Shown: positions 42,517-51,543 of the stretch, one piece after another
Layout of the letters: each line of letters starts with the position of its first letter
Numbering within the stretch: position 1 is the stretch's first letter
From: DATAGZ01 sp036263455
GTDB taxonomy: Bacteria; Pseudomonadota; Alphaproteobacteria; Dongiales; Dongiaceae
NCBI GenBank assembly: GCA_036263455.1
Contig: DATAGZ010000009.1
Coordinates: forward strand, 32,542-96,541
Reading direction: 5' to 3'
Length of the DNA: 64,000 bases
The notes under the pieces: generated by a model
The model's database searches: none
What the model was told of the DNA's origin: nothing
What the model saw: the letters and a program-made list of their open reading frames with translations, nothing else
Made by a program: the position numbers and the translations under genes

Positions 42517-43189
42517 AGGATTCGAGCGCGCGCTTCTGCGCGCCGGCGGCATCGAAATTGCTCGGGTCGAGCCACCGCTCGAAAGCCGCGCGGATGGCTG
42601 GCCATTCCCGATCGATCATTGCATACCAGGCCGTATCGCGGTTGCGATTCTTGTAGATCGCCGCCTGGCGGAACGTGCCCTCGTACGCGAAGCCCAGTCG
42701 CTCAGCCCCGCGCCGCGACGGCGCATTGAGCGCATCGCATTTCCATTCGTACCGGCGATAGCCCAGCTCGTCGAATACCCGCCGGGCCAGCAGGTACATG
42801 GCCTCGGTGGCGGCGCGTGTCCGCTGCAGCAGTGGGCTGTAATGGATGTGGCCGACCTCGATCGTCCCCATGGCGGGATCGATCCGCAGGTAGCTCGCCA
42901 CGCCCACGGCCTGCCCAGACTCATTGAGGATGGCATAGAACAGCGGATCGCGCGCCACCGCCATGTCGGCGATCCAGGCGCCATAGGTTGCCGCATCGGG
43001 AAAAGGACCGTAAGGCAGATAGGTCCAGCTCGTGCCCTCGGCATCGCGCTGGTCGGCTGCGAACAAGGCGGAGCCGTGGCGAGGTTGGAGCCGCTCGATG
43101 CGGCAATATCGTCCTACCATGGGCACGTCGGACGGCAGGGATCGCGCCTGCCAACCGGGCAGGGGGAAGCCCTTCGGCTGAAGGTCCAT
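42506..43189 (-). CDS. GNAT family N-acetyltransferase
   Basis: A 227-residue acyltransferase of the RimJ/RimL type. It has an N-terminal strand around CRIERLQPRHGSALFAAD, the acceptor-side WTYLPYGPF, then AVGVASYLRIDPAMGTIEVG, the CoA-binding helix LQRTRAATEAMYLLARRVFD, and the diagnostic WKCDALNAPSRRGAERLGF with FRQAAIYKNRNRDTAWYAM. The likely substrates are small amines or peptide N-termini. It starts 1 nt after the ggt stop on the same strand and is probably cotranscribed with it. Confidence 0.9.
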   Translation of the reverse strand: MDLQPKGFPLPGWQARSLPSDVPMVGRYCRIERLQPRHGSALFAADQRDAEGTSWTYLPYGPFPDAATYGAWIADMAVARDPLFYAILNESGQAVGVASYLRIDPAMGTIEVGHIHYSPLLQRTRAATEAMYLLARRVFDELGYRRYEWKCDALNAPSRRGAERLGFAYEGTFRQAAIYKNRNRDTAWYAMIDREWPAIRAAFERWLDPSNFDAAGAQKRALESFRT

Positions 43190-43190
43190 G

Positions 43191-44975
43191 TCAGTAGCCG
43201 GCCGCCGACCCCGCGGGGCGCCGGTCGTCGTTGGCGCCATAGACGAAGCCGCGCGCGGCGGAGCCGCCCTGCTGGGCATCGTTGCCGGACGAAGCCGGCG
43301 TTGATCCGGGACCGGCGGCTGGCCGGGCAATGGCTTCGGCGGCGCCCCAGGGAGTTTGGAGAACGATCTGATAGCCCATCTGCGACAGCAGCCGGGCGGT
43401 ATCGAAGCCGAGCGCGCCCGGCTCGACCGCGAGCGTGTCGGGCAACCACTGGTGGTGAAAGCGCGGCGCATCCACTGCCTCCGCGATATTCATGCCATAA
43501 TCGATGACATTCATCGCGGTTTCGAGCGTGATGGTAATGATGCGCGAGCCGCCGGGCGAACCCAAAATTAGGAAAGGCTCACCCTCCCTGGTGACGATGG
43601 TCGGGCTCATCGAGCTCAGCGGCCGCTTGCCAGGCGCAATGGCGTTGGCCTTGCCCTGGACGAGGCCGAACAGGTTGGGCGTACCCGGCTTGACGGTGAA
43701 ATCATCCATCTCGTCATTGAGGAAGAACCCAGTATCGCCGGCAATCACCTTGGCGCCGAACAGGGCATTGATCGTATACGTCACCGAGACGGCATTGCCG
43801 GCCTTGTCGATGATCGAATAATGCGTGGTCTCGGTTCCTTCATGCGGCGGCGTCCCCGGCGCGAGGCTGGCCGATGGCGTGACGGCGTCAGGCTTGATCG
43901 CGGCACGGATCTGTCCCGCGTAATCCTTGGAAAGCAGCCGGTCCAGGGGGTTCTTGACGAAGGCCGGATCGCCCAGCGAGAAATTGCGATCGAGATAGGC
44001 GTGGCGCATCGCCTCCACCATGACATGGACCGATTGGGCGGAATGAAAACCCCAGGCACGCAGCGGATAGGCCTCGACGATATTGAGGATTTCGCACAGC
44101 GTCACGCCGCCCGAGCTGGGTGGCGGGGCCGAGAGGAACCGATAGCCGCGATAGGTGCAGGAGAGCGGCTCGCCTTCCGTGACGGTATAATCGGCGAAAT
44201 CCTGGGCGGTGACGATGCCGCCATGTTGCGCGCTCGCCGCCGCGACCTTCTCGGCGATAGACCCCTTATAGAAGGCATCGGGTCCCTTGCGCGCGATCAG
44301 GGCAAGAGTGCGCCCTAACGCGGGCTGACGCAGCCGCTCGCCTGCCCGGTAGGGCTTGCCGCCATGCAGGAAGATCCCCGCGACCGCCGGGTCGGCGGCA
44401 AAATCCTTCACGCTCGTCGCCATGATATCGATATCGGCCTGGGTGAGGATGAAGCCCTCACGCGCGAGCCGGATCGCGGGCGCCATGACTCGTCCGAGCG
44501 GCATGGTTCCATATTCTTCGAGCGCACGCGCCAATCCCATGACCGTGCCGGGTATCGCCACCGCTTTGTACCCCTTGAGGCTCGCGTCGGGAATCACCGC
44601 GCCTTTCTGATCGAGATACATGTCCTCGCGCGCCGCGTTGGGCGCTTTTTCGCGGAAATTGAGGAAGACGTCCTTGCCGTGCGCAAGATGCACCACCATG
44701 AAGCCGCCGCCGCCGATATTGCCGCAGCAGGGATTGACCACCGCCTCGGCGAAGCCAACCGCCACCGCGGCATCCACCGCGTTGCCGCCCTGTTTCAGGA
44801 TGGCGAGGCCGATATCGGTGGCAAGATGCTGCGAGGTCACGACCATGCCCTGGCTGCCGCGTGCGGGCTGCGGCGATACCGCCTGGGCGGGGTGAAGGTT
44901 GCCCCAGACGATGACACCGCATATTCCGACCAGGGCGATCTTCAAGGCGGCAAAACGTGACGAATGGTCGATCAT
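43191..44975 (-). CDS. ggt: Gamma-glutamyltransferase
   Basis: A 594-residue secreted Ntn hydrolase that cleaves gamma-glutamyl bonds of glutathione in the periplasm. An N-terminal hydrophobic segment (IALVGICGVIVWGNLHPAQA) is a signal or anchor. The mature part has GMVVTSQHLATDIGLAILKQ, GGNAVDAAVAVGFAEAVVNP, GGGGFMV-like, and the self-cleavage site ETTHYSIIDKAGNAVS (catalytic Thr after the E-T). GSPGGSRIITITLETAMNVI and NIAEAVDAPRFHHQWLPD follow. The C-terminal ~50 residues are Ala/Gly/Ser-rich and look disordered. Confidence 0.93.
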   Translation of the reverse strand: MIDHSSRFAALKIALVGICGVIVWGNLHPAQAVSPQPARGSQGMVVTSQHLATDIGLAILKQGGNAVDAAVAVGFAEAVVNPCCGNIGGGGFMVVHLAHGKDVFLNFREKAPNAAREDMYLDQKGAVIPDASLKGYKAVAIPGTVMGLARALEEYGTMPLGRVMAPAIRLAREGFILTQADIDIMATSVKDFAADPAVAGIFLHGGKPYRAGERLRQPALGRTLALIARKGPDAFYKGSIAEKVAAASAQHGGIVTAQDFADYTVTEGEPLSCTYRGYRFLSAPPPSSGGVTLCEILNIVEAYPLRAWGFHSAQSVHVMVEAMRHAYLDRNFSLGDPAFVKNPLDRLLSKDYAGQIRAAIKPDAVTPSASLAPGTPPHEGTETTHYSIIDKAGNAVSVTYTINALFGAKVIAGDTGFFLNDEMDDFTVKPGTPNLFGLVQGKANAIAPGKRPLSSMSPTIVTREGEPFLILGSPGGSRIITITLETAMNVIDYGMNIAEAVDAPRFHHQWLPDTLAVEPGALGFDTARLLSQMGYQIVLQTPWGAAEAIARPAAGPGSTPASSGNDAQQGGSAARGFVYGANDDRRPAGSAAGY

Positions 44976-45070
44976 TGCGGGGATCCTCCGTAGCTATCCT
45001 GTCATTTAAGCCAGAGACTGACCGCAATCGCAATCCCATTGCATTGCGCGCCGCGACCTTCGGACGGAAC

Positions 45071-46282
45071 CTAGCGCGTATCCATCTCGGCCCTCGAGAT
45101 TGAACCGCCAACTTTCGCGAATGAAAAGCGCAGGATAACCAAGGCGATCATGCCGGCGATCAGCCCCCAAAATGCCGACGATACCTGGAAAAGAGAAACG
45201 CCCGATGCCGTCACCAGGAAGGTGACTAGCGCCGATTCCCGCTGGCCGTCGTCTTTCATGGCAACCGCCAGGGATGAACCTATCGTGCCAAGCAGCGCGA
45301 AGCCGGCAATCGCGGTGACGAATTCCGGCGGAAAGACCGAGAGGAGGTTTCCGACCGTGGCGCCAAACAGGGCCAAGAGCAGATAGAACAGTCCCGCGAA
45401 AATCGCGGCGCCATAACGCAGCCCTGGATCGGCATGGGCTTCCCTGCCCATGCACAAGGCGGCGGAAATCGCAGCGAGGTTGAAGGCAAAGCCGCCAAAG
45501 GGCGCGAGGACGAGAGTCGTGACACCCGACACCGTGATAAGCGGCGAGATGGGCGTTTGATATCCGTGGGCGCGCATCACCGCCACGCCGGGCGCGTTCT
45601 GGCCCGCCATGGTTACGAAAAAGAGCGGAATGCCCACGCCGATAATGGCTCGCCAGCTGAAAATCGGCGCGGTGAAGACCGGATCGGTAAGCGACAGGGT
45701 CAATGCGCCGCCATGAAGCTGGCCTTGCAGCGCAACCAGAACCACCCCTGCCGCGAGGACGATCATGATCGCATACCGCGGCCAGAAGCGTTTGCCGAGG
45801 AGATAGGTGAGGAACATTCCCGCGATGAGGACGCCTTGCCCCGCGAGCGCGGTAGAGGTCTCCATGGCGAGACGGGCCAGAATGCCCGCGAGCATGGAAG
45901 CGGCGATCCCGGGCGGGATGCGGTTCATGGCGCGGGCGAAAAGGCCGGTCAACCCACAGACGAGCATGAGCAGCGCCGAGACGAGAAACGCTCCAGTGGC
46001 CTCATTGAGGCTGAGATGGGGAAGAGCCGTGACGAGGAGCGCGGCACCTGGCGTCGAATAGGCAATGATGACCGGCGAACGGTAAAACAGGGACAGGCCG
46101 ATTGAGGCAGCCGCCATGCCCAGGCCAAGGGCGCCGATCCATGACCCGATCGTCGCGCTGTCGGCCCCCGCCCCGTGCGCGGCCTGATAGACGAGGGCAA
46201 TCGAACTCGTGACGCCCACGAGCATCGTGAGGAAGCCCGCCGTGAGATTCGGACCGGAAACCAGAGCGGAGCGAAGGCTCAT
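45071..46282 (-). CDS. benE: BenE family benzoate/H+ symporter-like transporter
   Basis: A 403-residue transporter with about 12 membrane segments. Family pattern: SLGLGMAAASIGLSLFYRSP-like start, YSTPGAALLVTALP, GAFLVSALLMLVCGLTGLFA, and FVTMAGQNAPGVAVMRAHGY with FGGFAFNLAAISAALCMG. The substrate is benzoate in characterised members; others may carry other aromatic acids. No benzoate-degradation gene is in the window. It starts in an ATGA overlap with nadK. Confidence 0.88.
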   Translation of the reverse strand: MSLRSALVSGPNLTAGFLTMLVGVTSSIALVYQAAHGAGADSATIGSWIGALGLGMAAASIGLSLFYRSPVIIAYSTPGAALLVTALPHLSLNEATGAFLVSALLMLVCGLTGLFARAMNRIPPGIAASMLAGILARLAMETSTALAGQGVLIAGMFLTYLLGKRFWPRYAIMIVLAAGVVLVALQGQLHGGALTLSLTDPVFTAPIFSWRAIIGVGIPLFFVTMAGQNAPGVAVMRAHGYQTPISPLITVSGVTTLVLAPFGGFAFNLAAISAALCMGREAHADPGLRYGAAIFAGLFYLLLALFGATVGNLLSVFPPEFVTAIAGFALLGTIGSSLAVAMKDDGQRESALVTFLVTASGVSLFQVSSAFWGLIAGMIALVILRFSFAKVGGSISRAEMDTR

Positions 46283-47046
46283 CCGAGAAACTGTTCCTGG
46301 AGGATGCGTTCCTCGAGATGGTGCTCGGGATCGAAGAGCAGTTCGAAATGCAGCGATGGATCTTCGACGATATTCACTTCCAGCACGTCGCGGATTTCCG
46401 AAAAATCCGCCGTGGCGCTGACCGGCCGCTTGTCGGCCTCCAGGATCTCCAACGTCACGCGCGCGCTGTGCGGCAGGATCGCGCCGCGCCAGCGCCGCGG
46501 CCGGAAGGGCGAGATGGGCGTGAGGGCAAGCACCTCGGAGCCAAGCGGCAGGATCGGCCCATGGGCGGACAGATTATAGGCGGTGCTTCCCGCCGATGTC
46601 GCGACCAGGACGCCGTCGCAGACCAGTTCGGCCATGCGTTCCTTGTCATCGACGCAAATGCGGATCTTTGCCGCCTGCGCCGTTTCCCGCAGCAGCGAGA
46701 CGTCATTGATGGCTAGCGCTTCGTGGCAGGCGCCGCTTCGGCTCACGGCGCGCATGCGCAGGGGATGGAGCGCGACCTTATGGGCGTCGCGCAGCCGTTG
46801 CTCGAGCCCATCAGGGTCGAAGCGGTTCATGAGGAAACCCACCGTCCCGCAATTCATGCCGAACACCTTTACGGGGCGGCCGATCGTCGCATGCAGGGTG
46901 CGCAGCATGACGCCGTCCCCGCCCAGGACCACCAATATCTCCGCCTCGTCGAAAGGAACCGGCGCGTAGCGTTGCTCCAGCGCAGCTCGCGCCGCCCGCG
47001 CCTCCGGTGTCTCGGCCGCGGAAAAAGCTATTCCGATCCGTCCCAT
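46279..47046 (-). CDS. nadK: NAD kinase
   Basis: A 255-residue NAD kinase making NADP from NAD and ATP. Signatures: EILVVLGGDGVMLRTLHATI (GGDG motif), FGMNCGTVGFLMNRF, NDVSLLRETAQAAKIRICVD, and DGVLVATSAGSTAYNLSAHG. The C-terminus has PISPFRPRRWRGAILPHSAR. Length fits the short alphaproteobacterial form. It overlaps the moaA stop by 1 nt and benE by 4 nt. Confidence 0.93.
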   Translation of the reverse strand: MGRIGIAFSAAETPEARAARAALEQRYAPVPFDEAEILVVLGGDGVMLRTLHATIGRPVKVFGMNCGTVGFLMNRFDPDGLEQRLRDAHKVALHPLRMRAVSRSGACHEALAINDVSLLRETAQAAKIRICVDDKERMAELVCDGVLVATSAGSTAYNLSAHGPILPLGSEVLALTPISPFRPRRWRGAILPHSARVTLEILEADKRPVSATADFSEIRDVLEVNIVEDPSLHFELLFDPEHHLEERILQEQFLG

Positions 47047-48038
47047 TATCCCCCTGTGACGCTCATGTGTCGCGGTACGCTCACGCCTCCGGAATGGCGG
47101 TCAATCACGAAATCATGGCCCTTGGGCTTGCGGGCGATCGCCGCGCGAATATGCGCGCGAAGCTCTTCGTCATCGGCGCCTGCGCGCAGGGGCGCGCGCA
47201 GGTCCGCTGCATCCTCCTGACCGAGGCACATATAAAGGGTGCCGGTGCAGGTCAGCCGTACCCTGTTGCAGGATTCGCAGAAATTGTGCGTCAGCGGCGT
47301 GATGAAGCCCAGGCGCCGGCCGGTCTCCGCAATCGTCACATAGCGTGCCGGGCCGCCGGAGCGATACGGACTGTCGACGAGGGTCCAGCGGCGCGCGAGC
47401 CGCGCGCGCACGAGCGAGAGCGGAAGATATTGGTCCAGCCGATTCTCACCGCCGACATCGCCCATCGGCATGACCTCGATCACCGTCATGTCGAAACCCT
47501 GCTCGCCGCACCAGGCGATCAGTCCGTCGATCTCCTCCTCGTTGGTATCGCGCAGCGCCACCGTGTTGATCTTGACGGCAAGCCCCGCCGCCTTGGCGGC
47601 TTCGATCCCCTCCAAGACCCGGGCGAGATCGCCATGGCGGGTGAGCCGGGCAAATGTCAATGCGTCCCGCGTATCTAGGGAGACATTGACGCGCCGAACC
47701 CCCGCCTGCCGCAGCGCCCGCGCATATTTGGCAAGCTGGCTCCCGTTGGTGGTCAGGGTCAATTCCTCGAGCGCGCCGCTGCGCAGGTGCCGGGACAGGG
47801 CATCCACCAGCGTCATGATGTCGCGCCGGACCAGCGGTTCTCCGCCCGTGAGGCGAAGCTTGCGCACGCCGAGCGAGATGAAGGCGCTCGCCAGCCGGTC
47901 CAGTTCCTCGAGCGTCAGGATTTCGGCCTTGGGCAGGAACTGCATGTCCTCGGCCATGCAATAGACGCAGCGGAAGTCGCACCGGTCGGTCACCGATACG
48001 CGCAAATAAGTAATATGCCTGCCGAACGGATCGATCAT
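47046..48038 (-). CDS. moaA: GTP 3',8-cyclase MoaA
   Basis: A 330-residue radical-SAM enzyme starting molybdopterin synthesis from GTP. The N-terminal cluster motif is CDFRCVYC (Cys20, Cys24, Cys27), and the second [4Fe-4S] ligands are in NFCESCNRVRLTCTGTLYMC near the C-terminus. LRLTGGEPLVRRDIMTLVDA and the VNVSLDTRD segment are typical. It is the first gene of the unit moaA-nadK-benE. AAAGGG precedes its ATG. Its products feed the cofactor pathway served by mobA and fdhD ~1-2 kb away. Confidence 0.94.
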   Translation of the reverse strand: MIDPFGRHITYLRVSVTDRCDFRCVYCMAEDMQFLPKAEILTLEELDRLASAFISLGVRKLRLTGGEPLVRRDIMTLVDALSRHLRSGALEELTLTTNGSQLAKYARALRQAGVRRVNVSLDTRDALTFARLTRHGDLARVLEGIEAAKAAGLAVKINTVALRDTNEEEIDGLIAWCGEQGFDMTVIEVMPMGDVGGENRLDQYLPLSLVRARLARRWTLVDSPYRSGGPARYVTIAETGRRLGFITPLTHNFCESCNRVRLTCTGTLYMCLGQEDAADLRAPLRAGADDEELRAHIRAAIARKPKGHDFVIDRHSGGVSVPRHMSVTGG

Positions 48039-48101
48039 GGCCCTTTGCGCCCTGGTTTCACCGGACTATAGTGGGCGCGATTCTCCCGCTCTGCAAGGCC
48101 C

Positions 48102-49082
48102 ATGACGCAGCTCGTTTTATCTCCTCTTGATGTCGGCATGCCTATTCCAGACTTCTCGGCCAAGGCTGGGGATGGAAGCGTGGTCAACCCCCGTTCCGAC
48201 CAGTCTGCTGGCCGATTTTTCTGCCTGGCCTTTGGCGCCGATGTCGCCGATCCCTCTCTCCATGAGATACAAAAGACCTTCACCGCGCGCGGCGCGTCGT
48301 TCTTCGCGGTCGTCTCGCACGGCCAGGGCGATCCGAACCTTCTGCTCGACCCCGATGGCGCTCTTGCCCAGGCGTTCGGCGTGGATCGTTACCCCACTTT
48401 TTTCCTGGTCGCGCCCAATGGACACCTTGCCTATCGGGGCGCGAGCGCGTCGGGACTCCAGGAAGCGTTCACCACGCATCACGAGCGCTATCATCGCAGC
48501 GGCCTGGATAATCACCCGCCGGTTCTCCTGGTGCCGGATGTCCTGTCGAGCGCCGATTGTCAAAAGCTCATCACCCTCTATGCGATGCAGGGCAATGTCT
48601 TTGTCGAGCCCGGCCATGGCGTGCCCGGCCATGTTCAGGGCGACTACAAGATGCGCATCCCAGAATATGGCCGCGGCGACCGGATCGATCATTGGATCAT
48701 GCAGCCCAGCACCAATGCCTTTATCGACGAGCGCTTGAAAACCCGGCTGTTTCCCGAGATCGCCCGGGCATTCCATTATCGCGTGACCCGGCGCGAGGGC
48801 TATCGCATCGGCTGCTATGAGGGCGAGCGGGGCGGCGAGCTCCATGGCCACCGCGACGATAGCAGCCCCCGCACCGCCCACCGTCGCTTTGCCTGTTCGA
48901 TCAATTTGAACAGCGAGGATTTCAGCGGCGGCGAACTTCGCTTTCCCGAATTCGGGCCGCACCTCTATAAGCCGGCGAGCGGAGCGGCGATCGTCTTCTC
49001 CTCCCGACTGCTCCACGAACCGCTGCACGTGACGCGCGGTCGGCGCTTCGTCCTGCTGGCCTTCCTCTATGGCGAATCGTGA
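48102..49082 (+). CDS. Thioredoxin-fold domain fused to 2OG-Fe(II) prolyl-hydroxylase-like oxygenase
   Basis: A 326-residue two-domain protein. Residues ~8-145 look like an AhpC/peroxiredoxin fold (DVGMPIPDFSAKAGDGSVVN, YPTFFLVAPNGHLAYRG), but the peroxidatic Cys motif (PxxxTxxC) is absent: LAFGADVADPSL stands in its place. Residues ~150-326 are a P4H-type dioxygenase with Fe(II) ligands GHRDD (His ~250, Asp ~252) and EPLHVTRG (His ~308), plus the 2OG-binding Arg in RGRRFVLLAFLY. The substrate is unknown. It is divergent from moaA and overlaps fdhD by 14 nt. Confidence 0.85.
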   Translation: MTQLVLSPLDVGMPIPDFSAKAGDGSVVNPRSDQSAGRFFCLAFGADVADPSLHEIQKTFTARGASFFAVVSHGQGDPNLLLDPDGALAQAFGVDRYPTFFLVAPNGHLAYRGASASGLQEAFTTHHERYHRSGLDNHPPVLLVPDVLSSADCQKLITLYAMQGNVFVEPGHGVPGHVQGDYKMRIPEYGRGDRIDHWIMQPSTNAFIDERLKTRLFPEIARAFHYRVTRREGYRIGCYEGERGGELHGHRDDSSPRTAHRRFACSINLNSEDFSGGELRFPEFGPHLYKPASGAAIVFSSRLLHEPLHVTRGRRFVLLAFLYGES

Positions 49083-49899
49083 GCGTCCGTCGAGCCTGCT
49101 GGTCGCGCCCGACCCGGCGCAGGAAAGCCTGACGCGCACCATCGAGGGGGTCGATGAACATGGTGCACCCATCACCCAGAAGGTCATCGTCGAGCGGCCA
49201 CTCACTTTATTCCTGAATGACCGGGAGATCGTCACGATGATGACCATCGGCGATTATCCGGACTACCTCGCGCTCGGCTATCTGCTCAACCAAAACATGC
49301 TGCGCCGCGACAGCGTCGTCACCGCGATAGAGCATGACGAGGAATTGGGAATCGTAGTGGTCCGGACGCCCGACCGCACCGATTTCGAGGAGAAGCTTCG
49401 CAAGAAAACCCTGACCTCGGGATGCGCGCAAGGAACCGTCTTCGGAGACGTGATGGAGAACTTCTCCACCATCCGACTCGATCCCGACGCACGCTTGCGC
49501 GCGAGCGATCTGCGCTTGCTCCTCCAGGCGATCAATCGCTGTCCAAGCCTCTATCTAGAGGCCGGCGCGATCCACGGCTGCGCGCTTGGCGAAGGCGCCA
49601 CCCCGCTCCTCTATATGGAAGATGTCGGCCGGCACAATGCGGTGGACAAGATCGCCGGCTACATGCATCGCCACGGCATCGCCAGCGCCGACAAGGTCTT
49701 CTACACCACCGGCCGCTTGACCTCGGAGATGGTGATCAAGACGGTACTGATGGGCTTGCCGATCCTGGTGTCCCGCTCAGGCTTCACCGCCTGGGGCGTG
49801 GAGCTTGCGCGCGCGGCCGGCCTCACCCTCATCGGCCGGGCCACCGGCAGTCATTTCCTGGTCCTTTCCGGCAAGGAGCGCATCCTGCTCCATGACTGA
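49069..49899 (+). CDS. fdhD: Formate dehydrogenase accessory sulfurtransferase FdhD
   Basis: A 276-residue protein that passes sulfur to the molybdenum cofactor before it enters formate dehydrogenase. Signatures: ERPLTLFLNDREIVTMMTIG, DYLALGYLLNQNML, TSGCAQGTVFGDV with the active-site Cys, the GAIHGCALGEG segment, LYMEDVGRHNAVDKIAGYMH, YTTGRLTSEMVIKTVLMGLP and SRSGFTAWGVELARAAGLTL. It overlaps the preceding gene by 14 nt and mobA by 8 nt. No formate dehydrogenase gene is in the window. Confidence 0.95.
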   Translation: MANRERPSSLLVAPDPAQESLTRTIEGVDEHGAPITQKVIVERPLTLFLNDREIVTMMTIGDYPDYLALGYLLNQNMLRRDSVVTAIEHDEELGIVVVRTPDRTDFEEKLRKKTLTSGCAQGTVFGDVMENFSTIRLDPDARLRASDLRLLLQAINRCPSLYLEAGAIHGCALGEGATPLLYMEDVGRHNAVDKIAGYMHRHGIASADKVFYTTGRLTSEMVIKTVLMGLPILVSRSGFTAWGVELARAAGLTLIGRATGSHFLVLSGKERILLHD

Positions 49900-50506
49900 G
49901 ATCGTAGGATGCATCCTGGCTGGTGGACGCTCGCTCCGGATGGGCGGCGGATACAAGACATTGCAGCATATCGGCGGTACCACGATTCTTGCACGCATCA
50001 TCGCCACCGTGGCGCCCCAGCTCACCCACATAGTGCTCAACTGCAACGGCCCCGATACGCTCTTCGCTCCATTCGGCCTGCCGCTAGTGCGCGACAGCGT
50101 TCCCGGCCAGGCGGGACCGCTCGCGGGCATTCTTGCCGGCCTGGAATGGGCGGCTACCGCCCATCCGCGCGCCACGCATTTGCTGAGCGTGCCCAGCGAC
50201 ACGCCCTTTCTGCCAAACGATCTGGTGGCCCGACTAGGCCGCGAGCTTGATGAGAATACCATCGCCGTGGCCATGAGCGAGGGGCGGACACACCCCACCA
50301 TCGCGCTCTGGCCTCTCTCGCTCACCGCCGATCTCCGGCGCGCGCTGGTCGAAGAAGATATCCGCAAGATCGACCGTTTCACCGCGCGGTACCCGACCGT
50401 TATCGTCGCCTTCCCGCCCGCCCTGGTCGACCCCTTCCTCAATATCAACACGCCCGAAGAGTTCTCGGCGGCGGAGCGCCTTGTCGCACGAGGCGATGCA
50501 GGCTAG
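49892..50506 (+). CDS. mobA: Molybdenum cofactor guanylyltransferase MobA
   Basis: A 204-residue nucleotidyltransferase that attaches GMP to molybdopterin to make MGD. The P-loop-like start GCILAGGRSLRMGGGYK is diagnostic; the catalytic-metal Asp lies in SVPSDTPFLP and the C-terminal FLNINTPEE is conserved. The start MTEIVGCILAGG at 49892 overlaps fdhD by 8 nt, so cofactor guanylylation and sulfuration are coupled here. It ends 10 nt before gloB. Confidence 0.94.
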   Translation: MTEIVGCILAGGRSLRMGGGYKTLQHIGGTTILARIIATVAPQLTHIVLNCNGPDTLFAPFGLPLVRDSVPGQAGPLAGILAGLEWAATAHPRATHLLSVPSDTPFLPNDLVARLGRELDENTIAVAMSEGRTHPTIALWPLSLTADLRRALVEEDIRKIDRFTARYPTVIVAFPPALVDPFLNINTPEEFSAAERLVARGDAG

Positions 50507-50516
50507 GCTGCGGGCC

Positions 50517-51272
50517 ATGAAAATCCTTCCGGTTCCGCTGCTACGCGACAATTATGCGTGGCTGCTTATCGCTCGGTCAGGCAAGGAGGCCGCTATCCTC
50601 GACCCCTCCGAAGCGGCGCCCGTGCTTTCACTCCTCGAGCGGCTTCAGATAAAACTCACCCATATTCTGAATACCCACCACCATCATGACCATTGCGGCG
50701 GCAACGAGCGATTGAGGGCGGAGACCGGAGCGCCAATCTTCGGTCCGGAATATGATCGGGGGCGCATTCCCGGCCTGACCCATGGCTTGCGCGAGGGGGA
50801 TACTTTCTCCTTCGATGGCACAAGCGCCCGCATCTTTCATATTCCCGGCCATACCACCGGCCATATCGCCTATGTGTTTCCCGAAGCGGTTTTTTGCGGA
50901 GATACGCTCTTCTCGCTGGGATGCGGCCGTCTCTTCGAGGGCACGGCCGAGCAAATGTGGCACTCTCTCGTCCGGTTGCGCGAACTGCCCGACCAGACCG
51001 CCGTCTATTGCGGACATGAATACACCGAATCCAATCATCGTTTCGCCATGAGCCTAGAGCCCGACAATGCCGCACTGGCGAAGCTGGGCGAGGAAATCGC
51101 CGCGAAACGTCAGGCAGGCAAAACGACGGTGCCGAGCACGGTCGGGGTGGAAAAGGCCTTCAACCCTTTCTTGCGCGCCGACGATCCCGCCCTCGCCGCT
51201 TGCTTGGGGCTGGCTCGCCAGGACCCGGTGGAGATCTTTGCCGCATTGCGCGACCGCAAGGATAAATTCTAG
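50517..51272 (+). CDS. gloB: Hydroxyacylglutathione hydrolase (glyoxalase II)
   Basis: A 251-residue metallo-beta-lactamase-fold hydrolase that splits S-lactoylglutathione to lactate and glutathione. The metal motif THHHHDHCGG is complete, followed by FHIPGHTTGHIAYVF, FCGDTLFSLGCGRLFEGTAE and YCGHEYTESNHRFAMSLEPD. The C-terminal glutathione-binding helix region (STVGVEKAFNPFLRADDP) is full length. The start MKILPVPLLRDNYAWL at 50517 fits family members; an upstream in-frame start does not. Confidence 0.95.
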   Translation: MKILPVPLLRDNYAWLLIARSGKEAAILDPSEAAPVLSLLERLQIKLTHILNTHHHHDHCGGNERLRAETGAPIFGPEYDRGRIPGLTHGLREGDTFSFDGTSARIFHIPGHTTGHIAYVFPEAVFCGDTLFSLGCGRLFEGTAEQMWHSLVRLRELPDQTAVYCGHEYTESNHRFAMSLEPDNAALAKLGEEIAAKRQAGKTTVPSTVGVEKAFNPFLRADDPALAACLGLARQDPVEIFAALRDRKDKF

Positions 51273-51288
51273 GCGATGGCGGGAGATT

Positions 51289-51543
51289 TTAGGCTGCGTT
51301 CTTGGCTTTTCCGTCAATCTCGGTCTTTTCCAGCCCAGGAATCTGGCGCAGGAGCTGCTGGCGGGCGACCTCGTCGAGGTTGAGCTTCATGCGCGTCATG
51401 CCCCGCCCGCTTTCGATAATTGTGACAGCGAGCGTGGTGGTGACGCTTTCGAGTTTCAGCTGCCCACCGCACCGATGTCGAACGTCACGGCACAGGCGAT
51501 GCGGGCGCCCAGCAGGGAGATATGCTCCACTTCCGCGCCAGTA
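51289..51543 (-). other. Gene-poor 271-nt stretch with a possible gene remnant
   Basis: Between gloB and the autotransporter (51273-51543), no full gene was recognised. Leftward, a short frame from ATG 51397-51399 to the stop 51289-51291 encodes 36 residues (MTRMKLNLDEVARQQLLRQI then a charged end). That frame stays open upstream with coding-like codon use to ~51470, without an earlier start. A second frame (about 51520-51452) also looks coding-like and ends at a stop, as if one frameshift separated two parts of an old gene. This is weak evidence. Confidence 0.25.
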
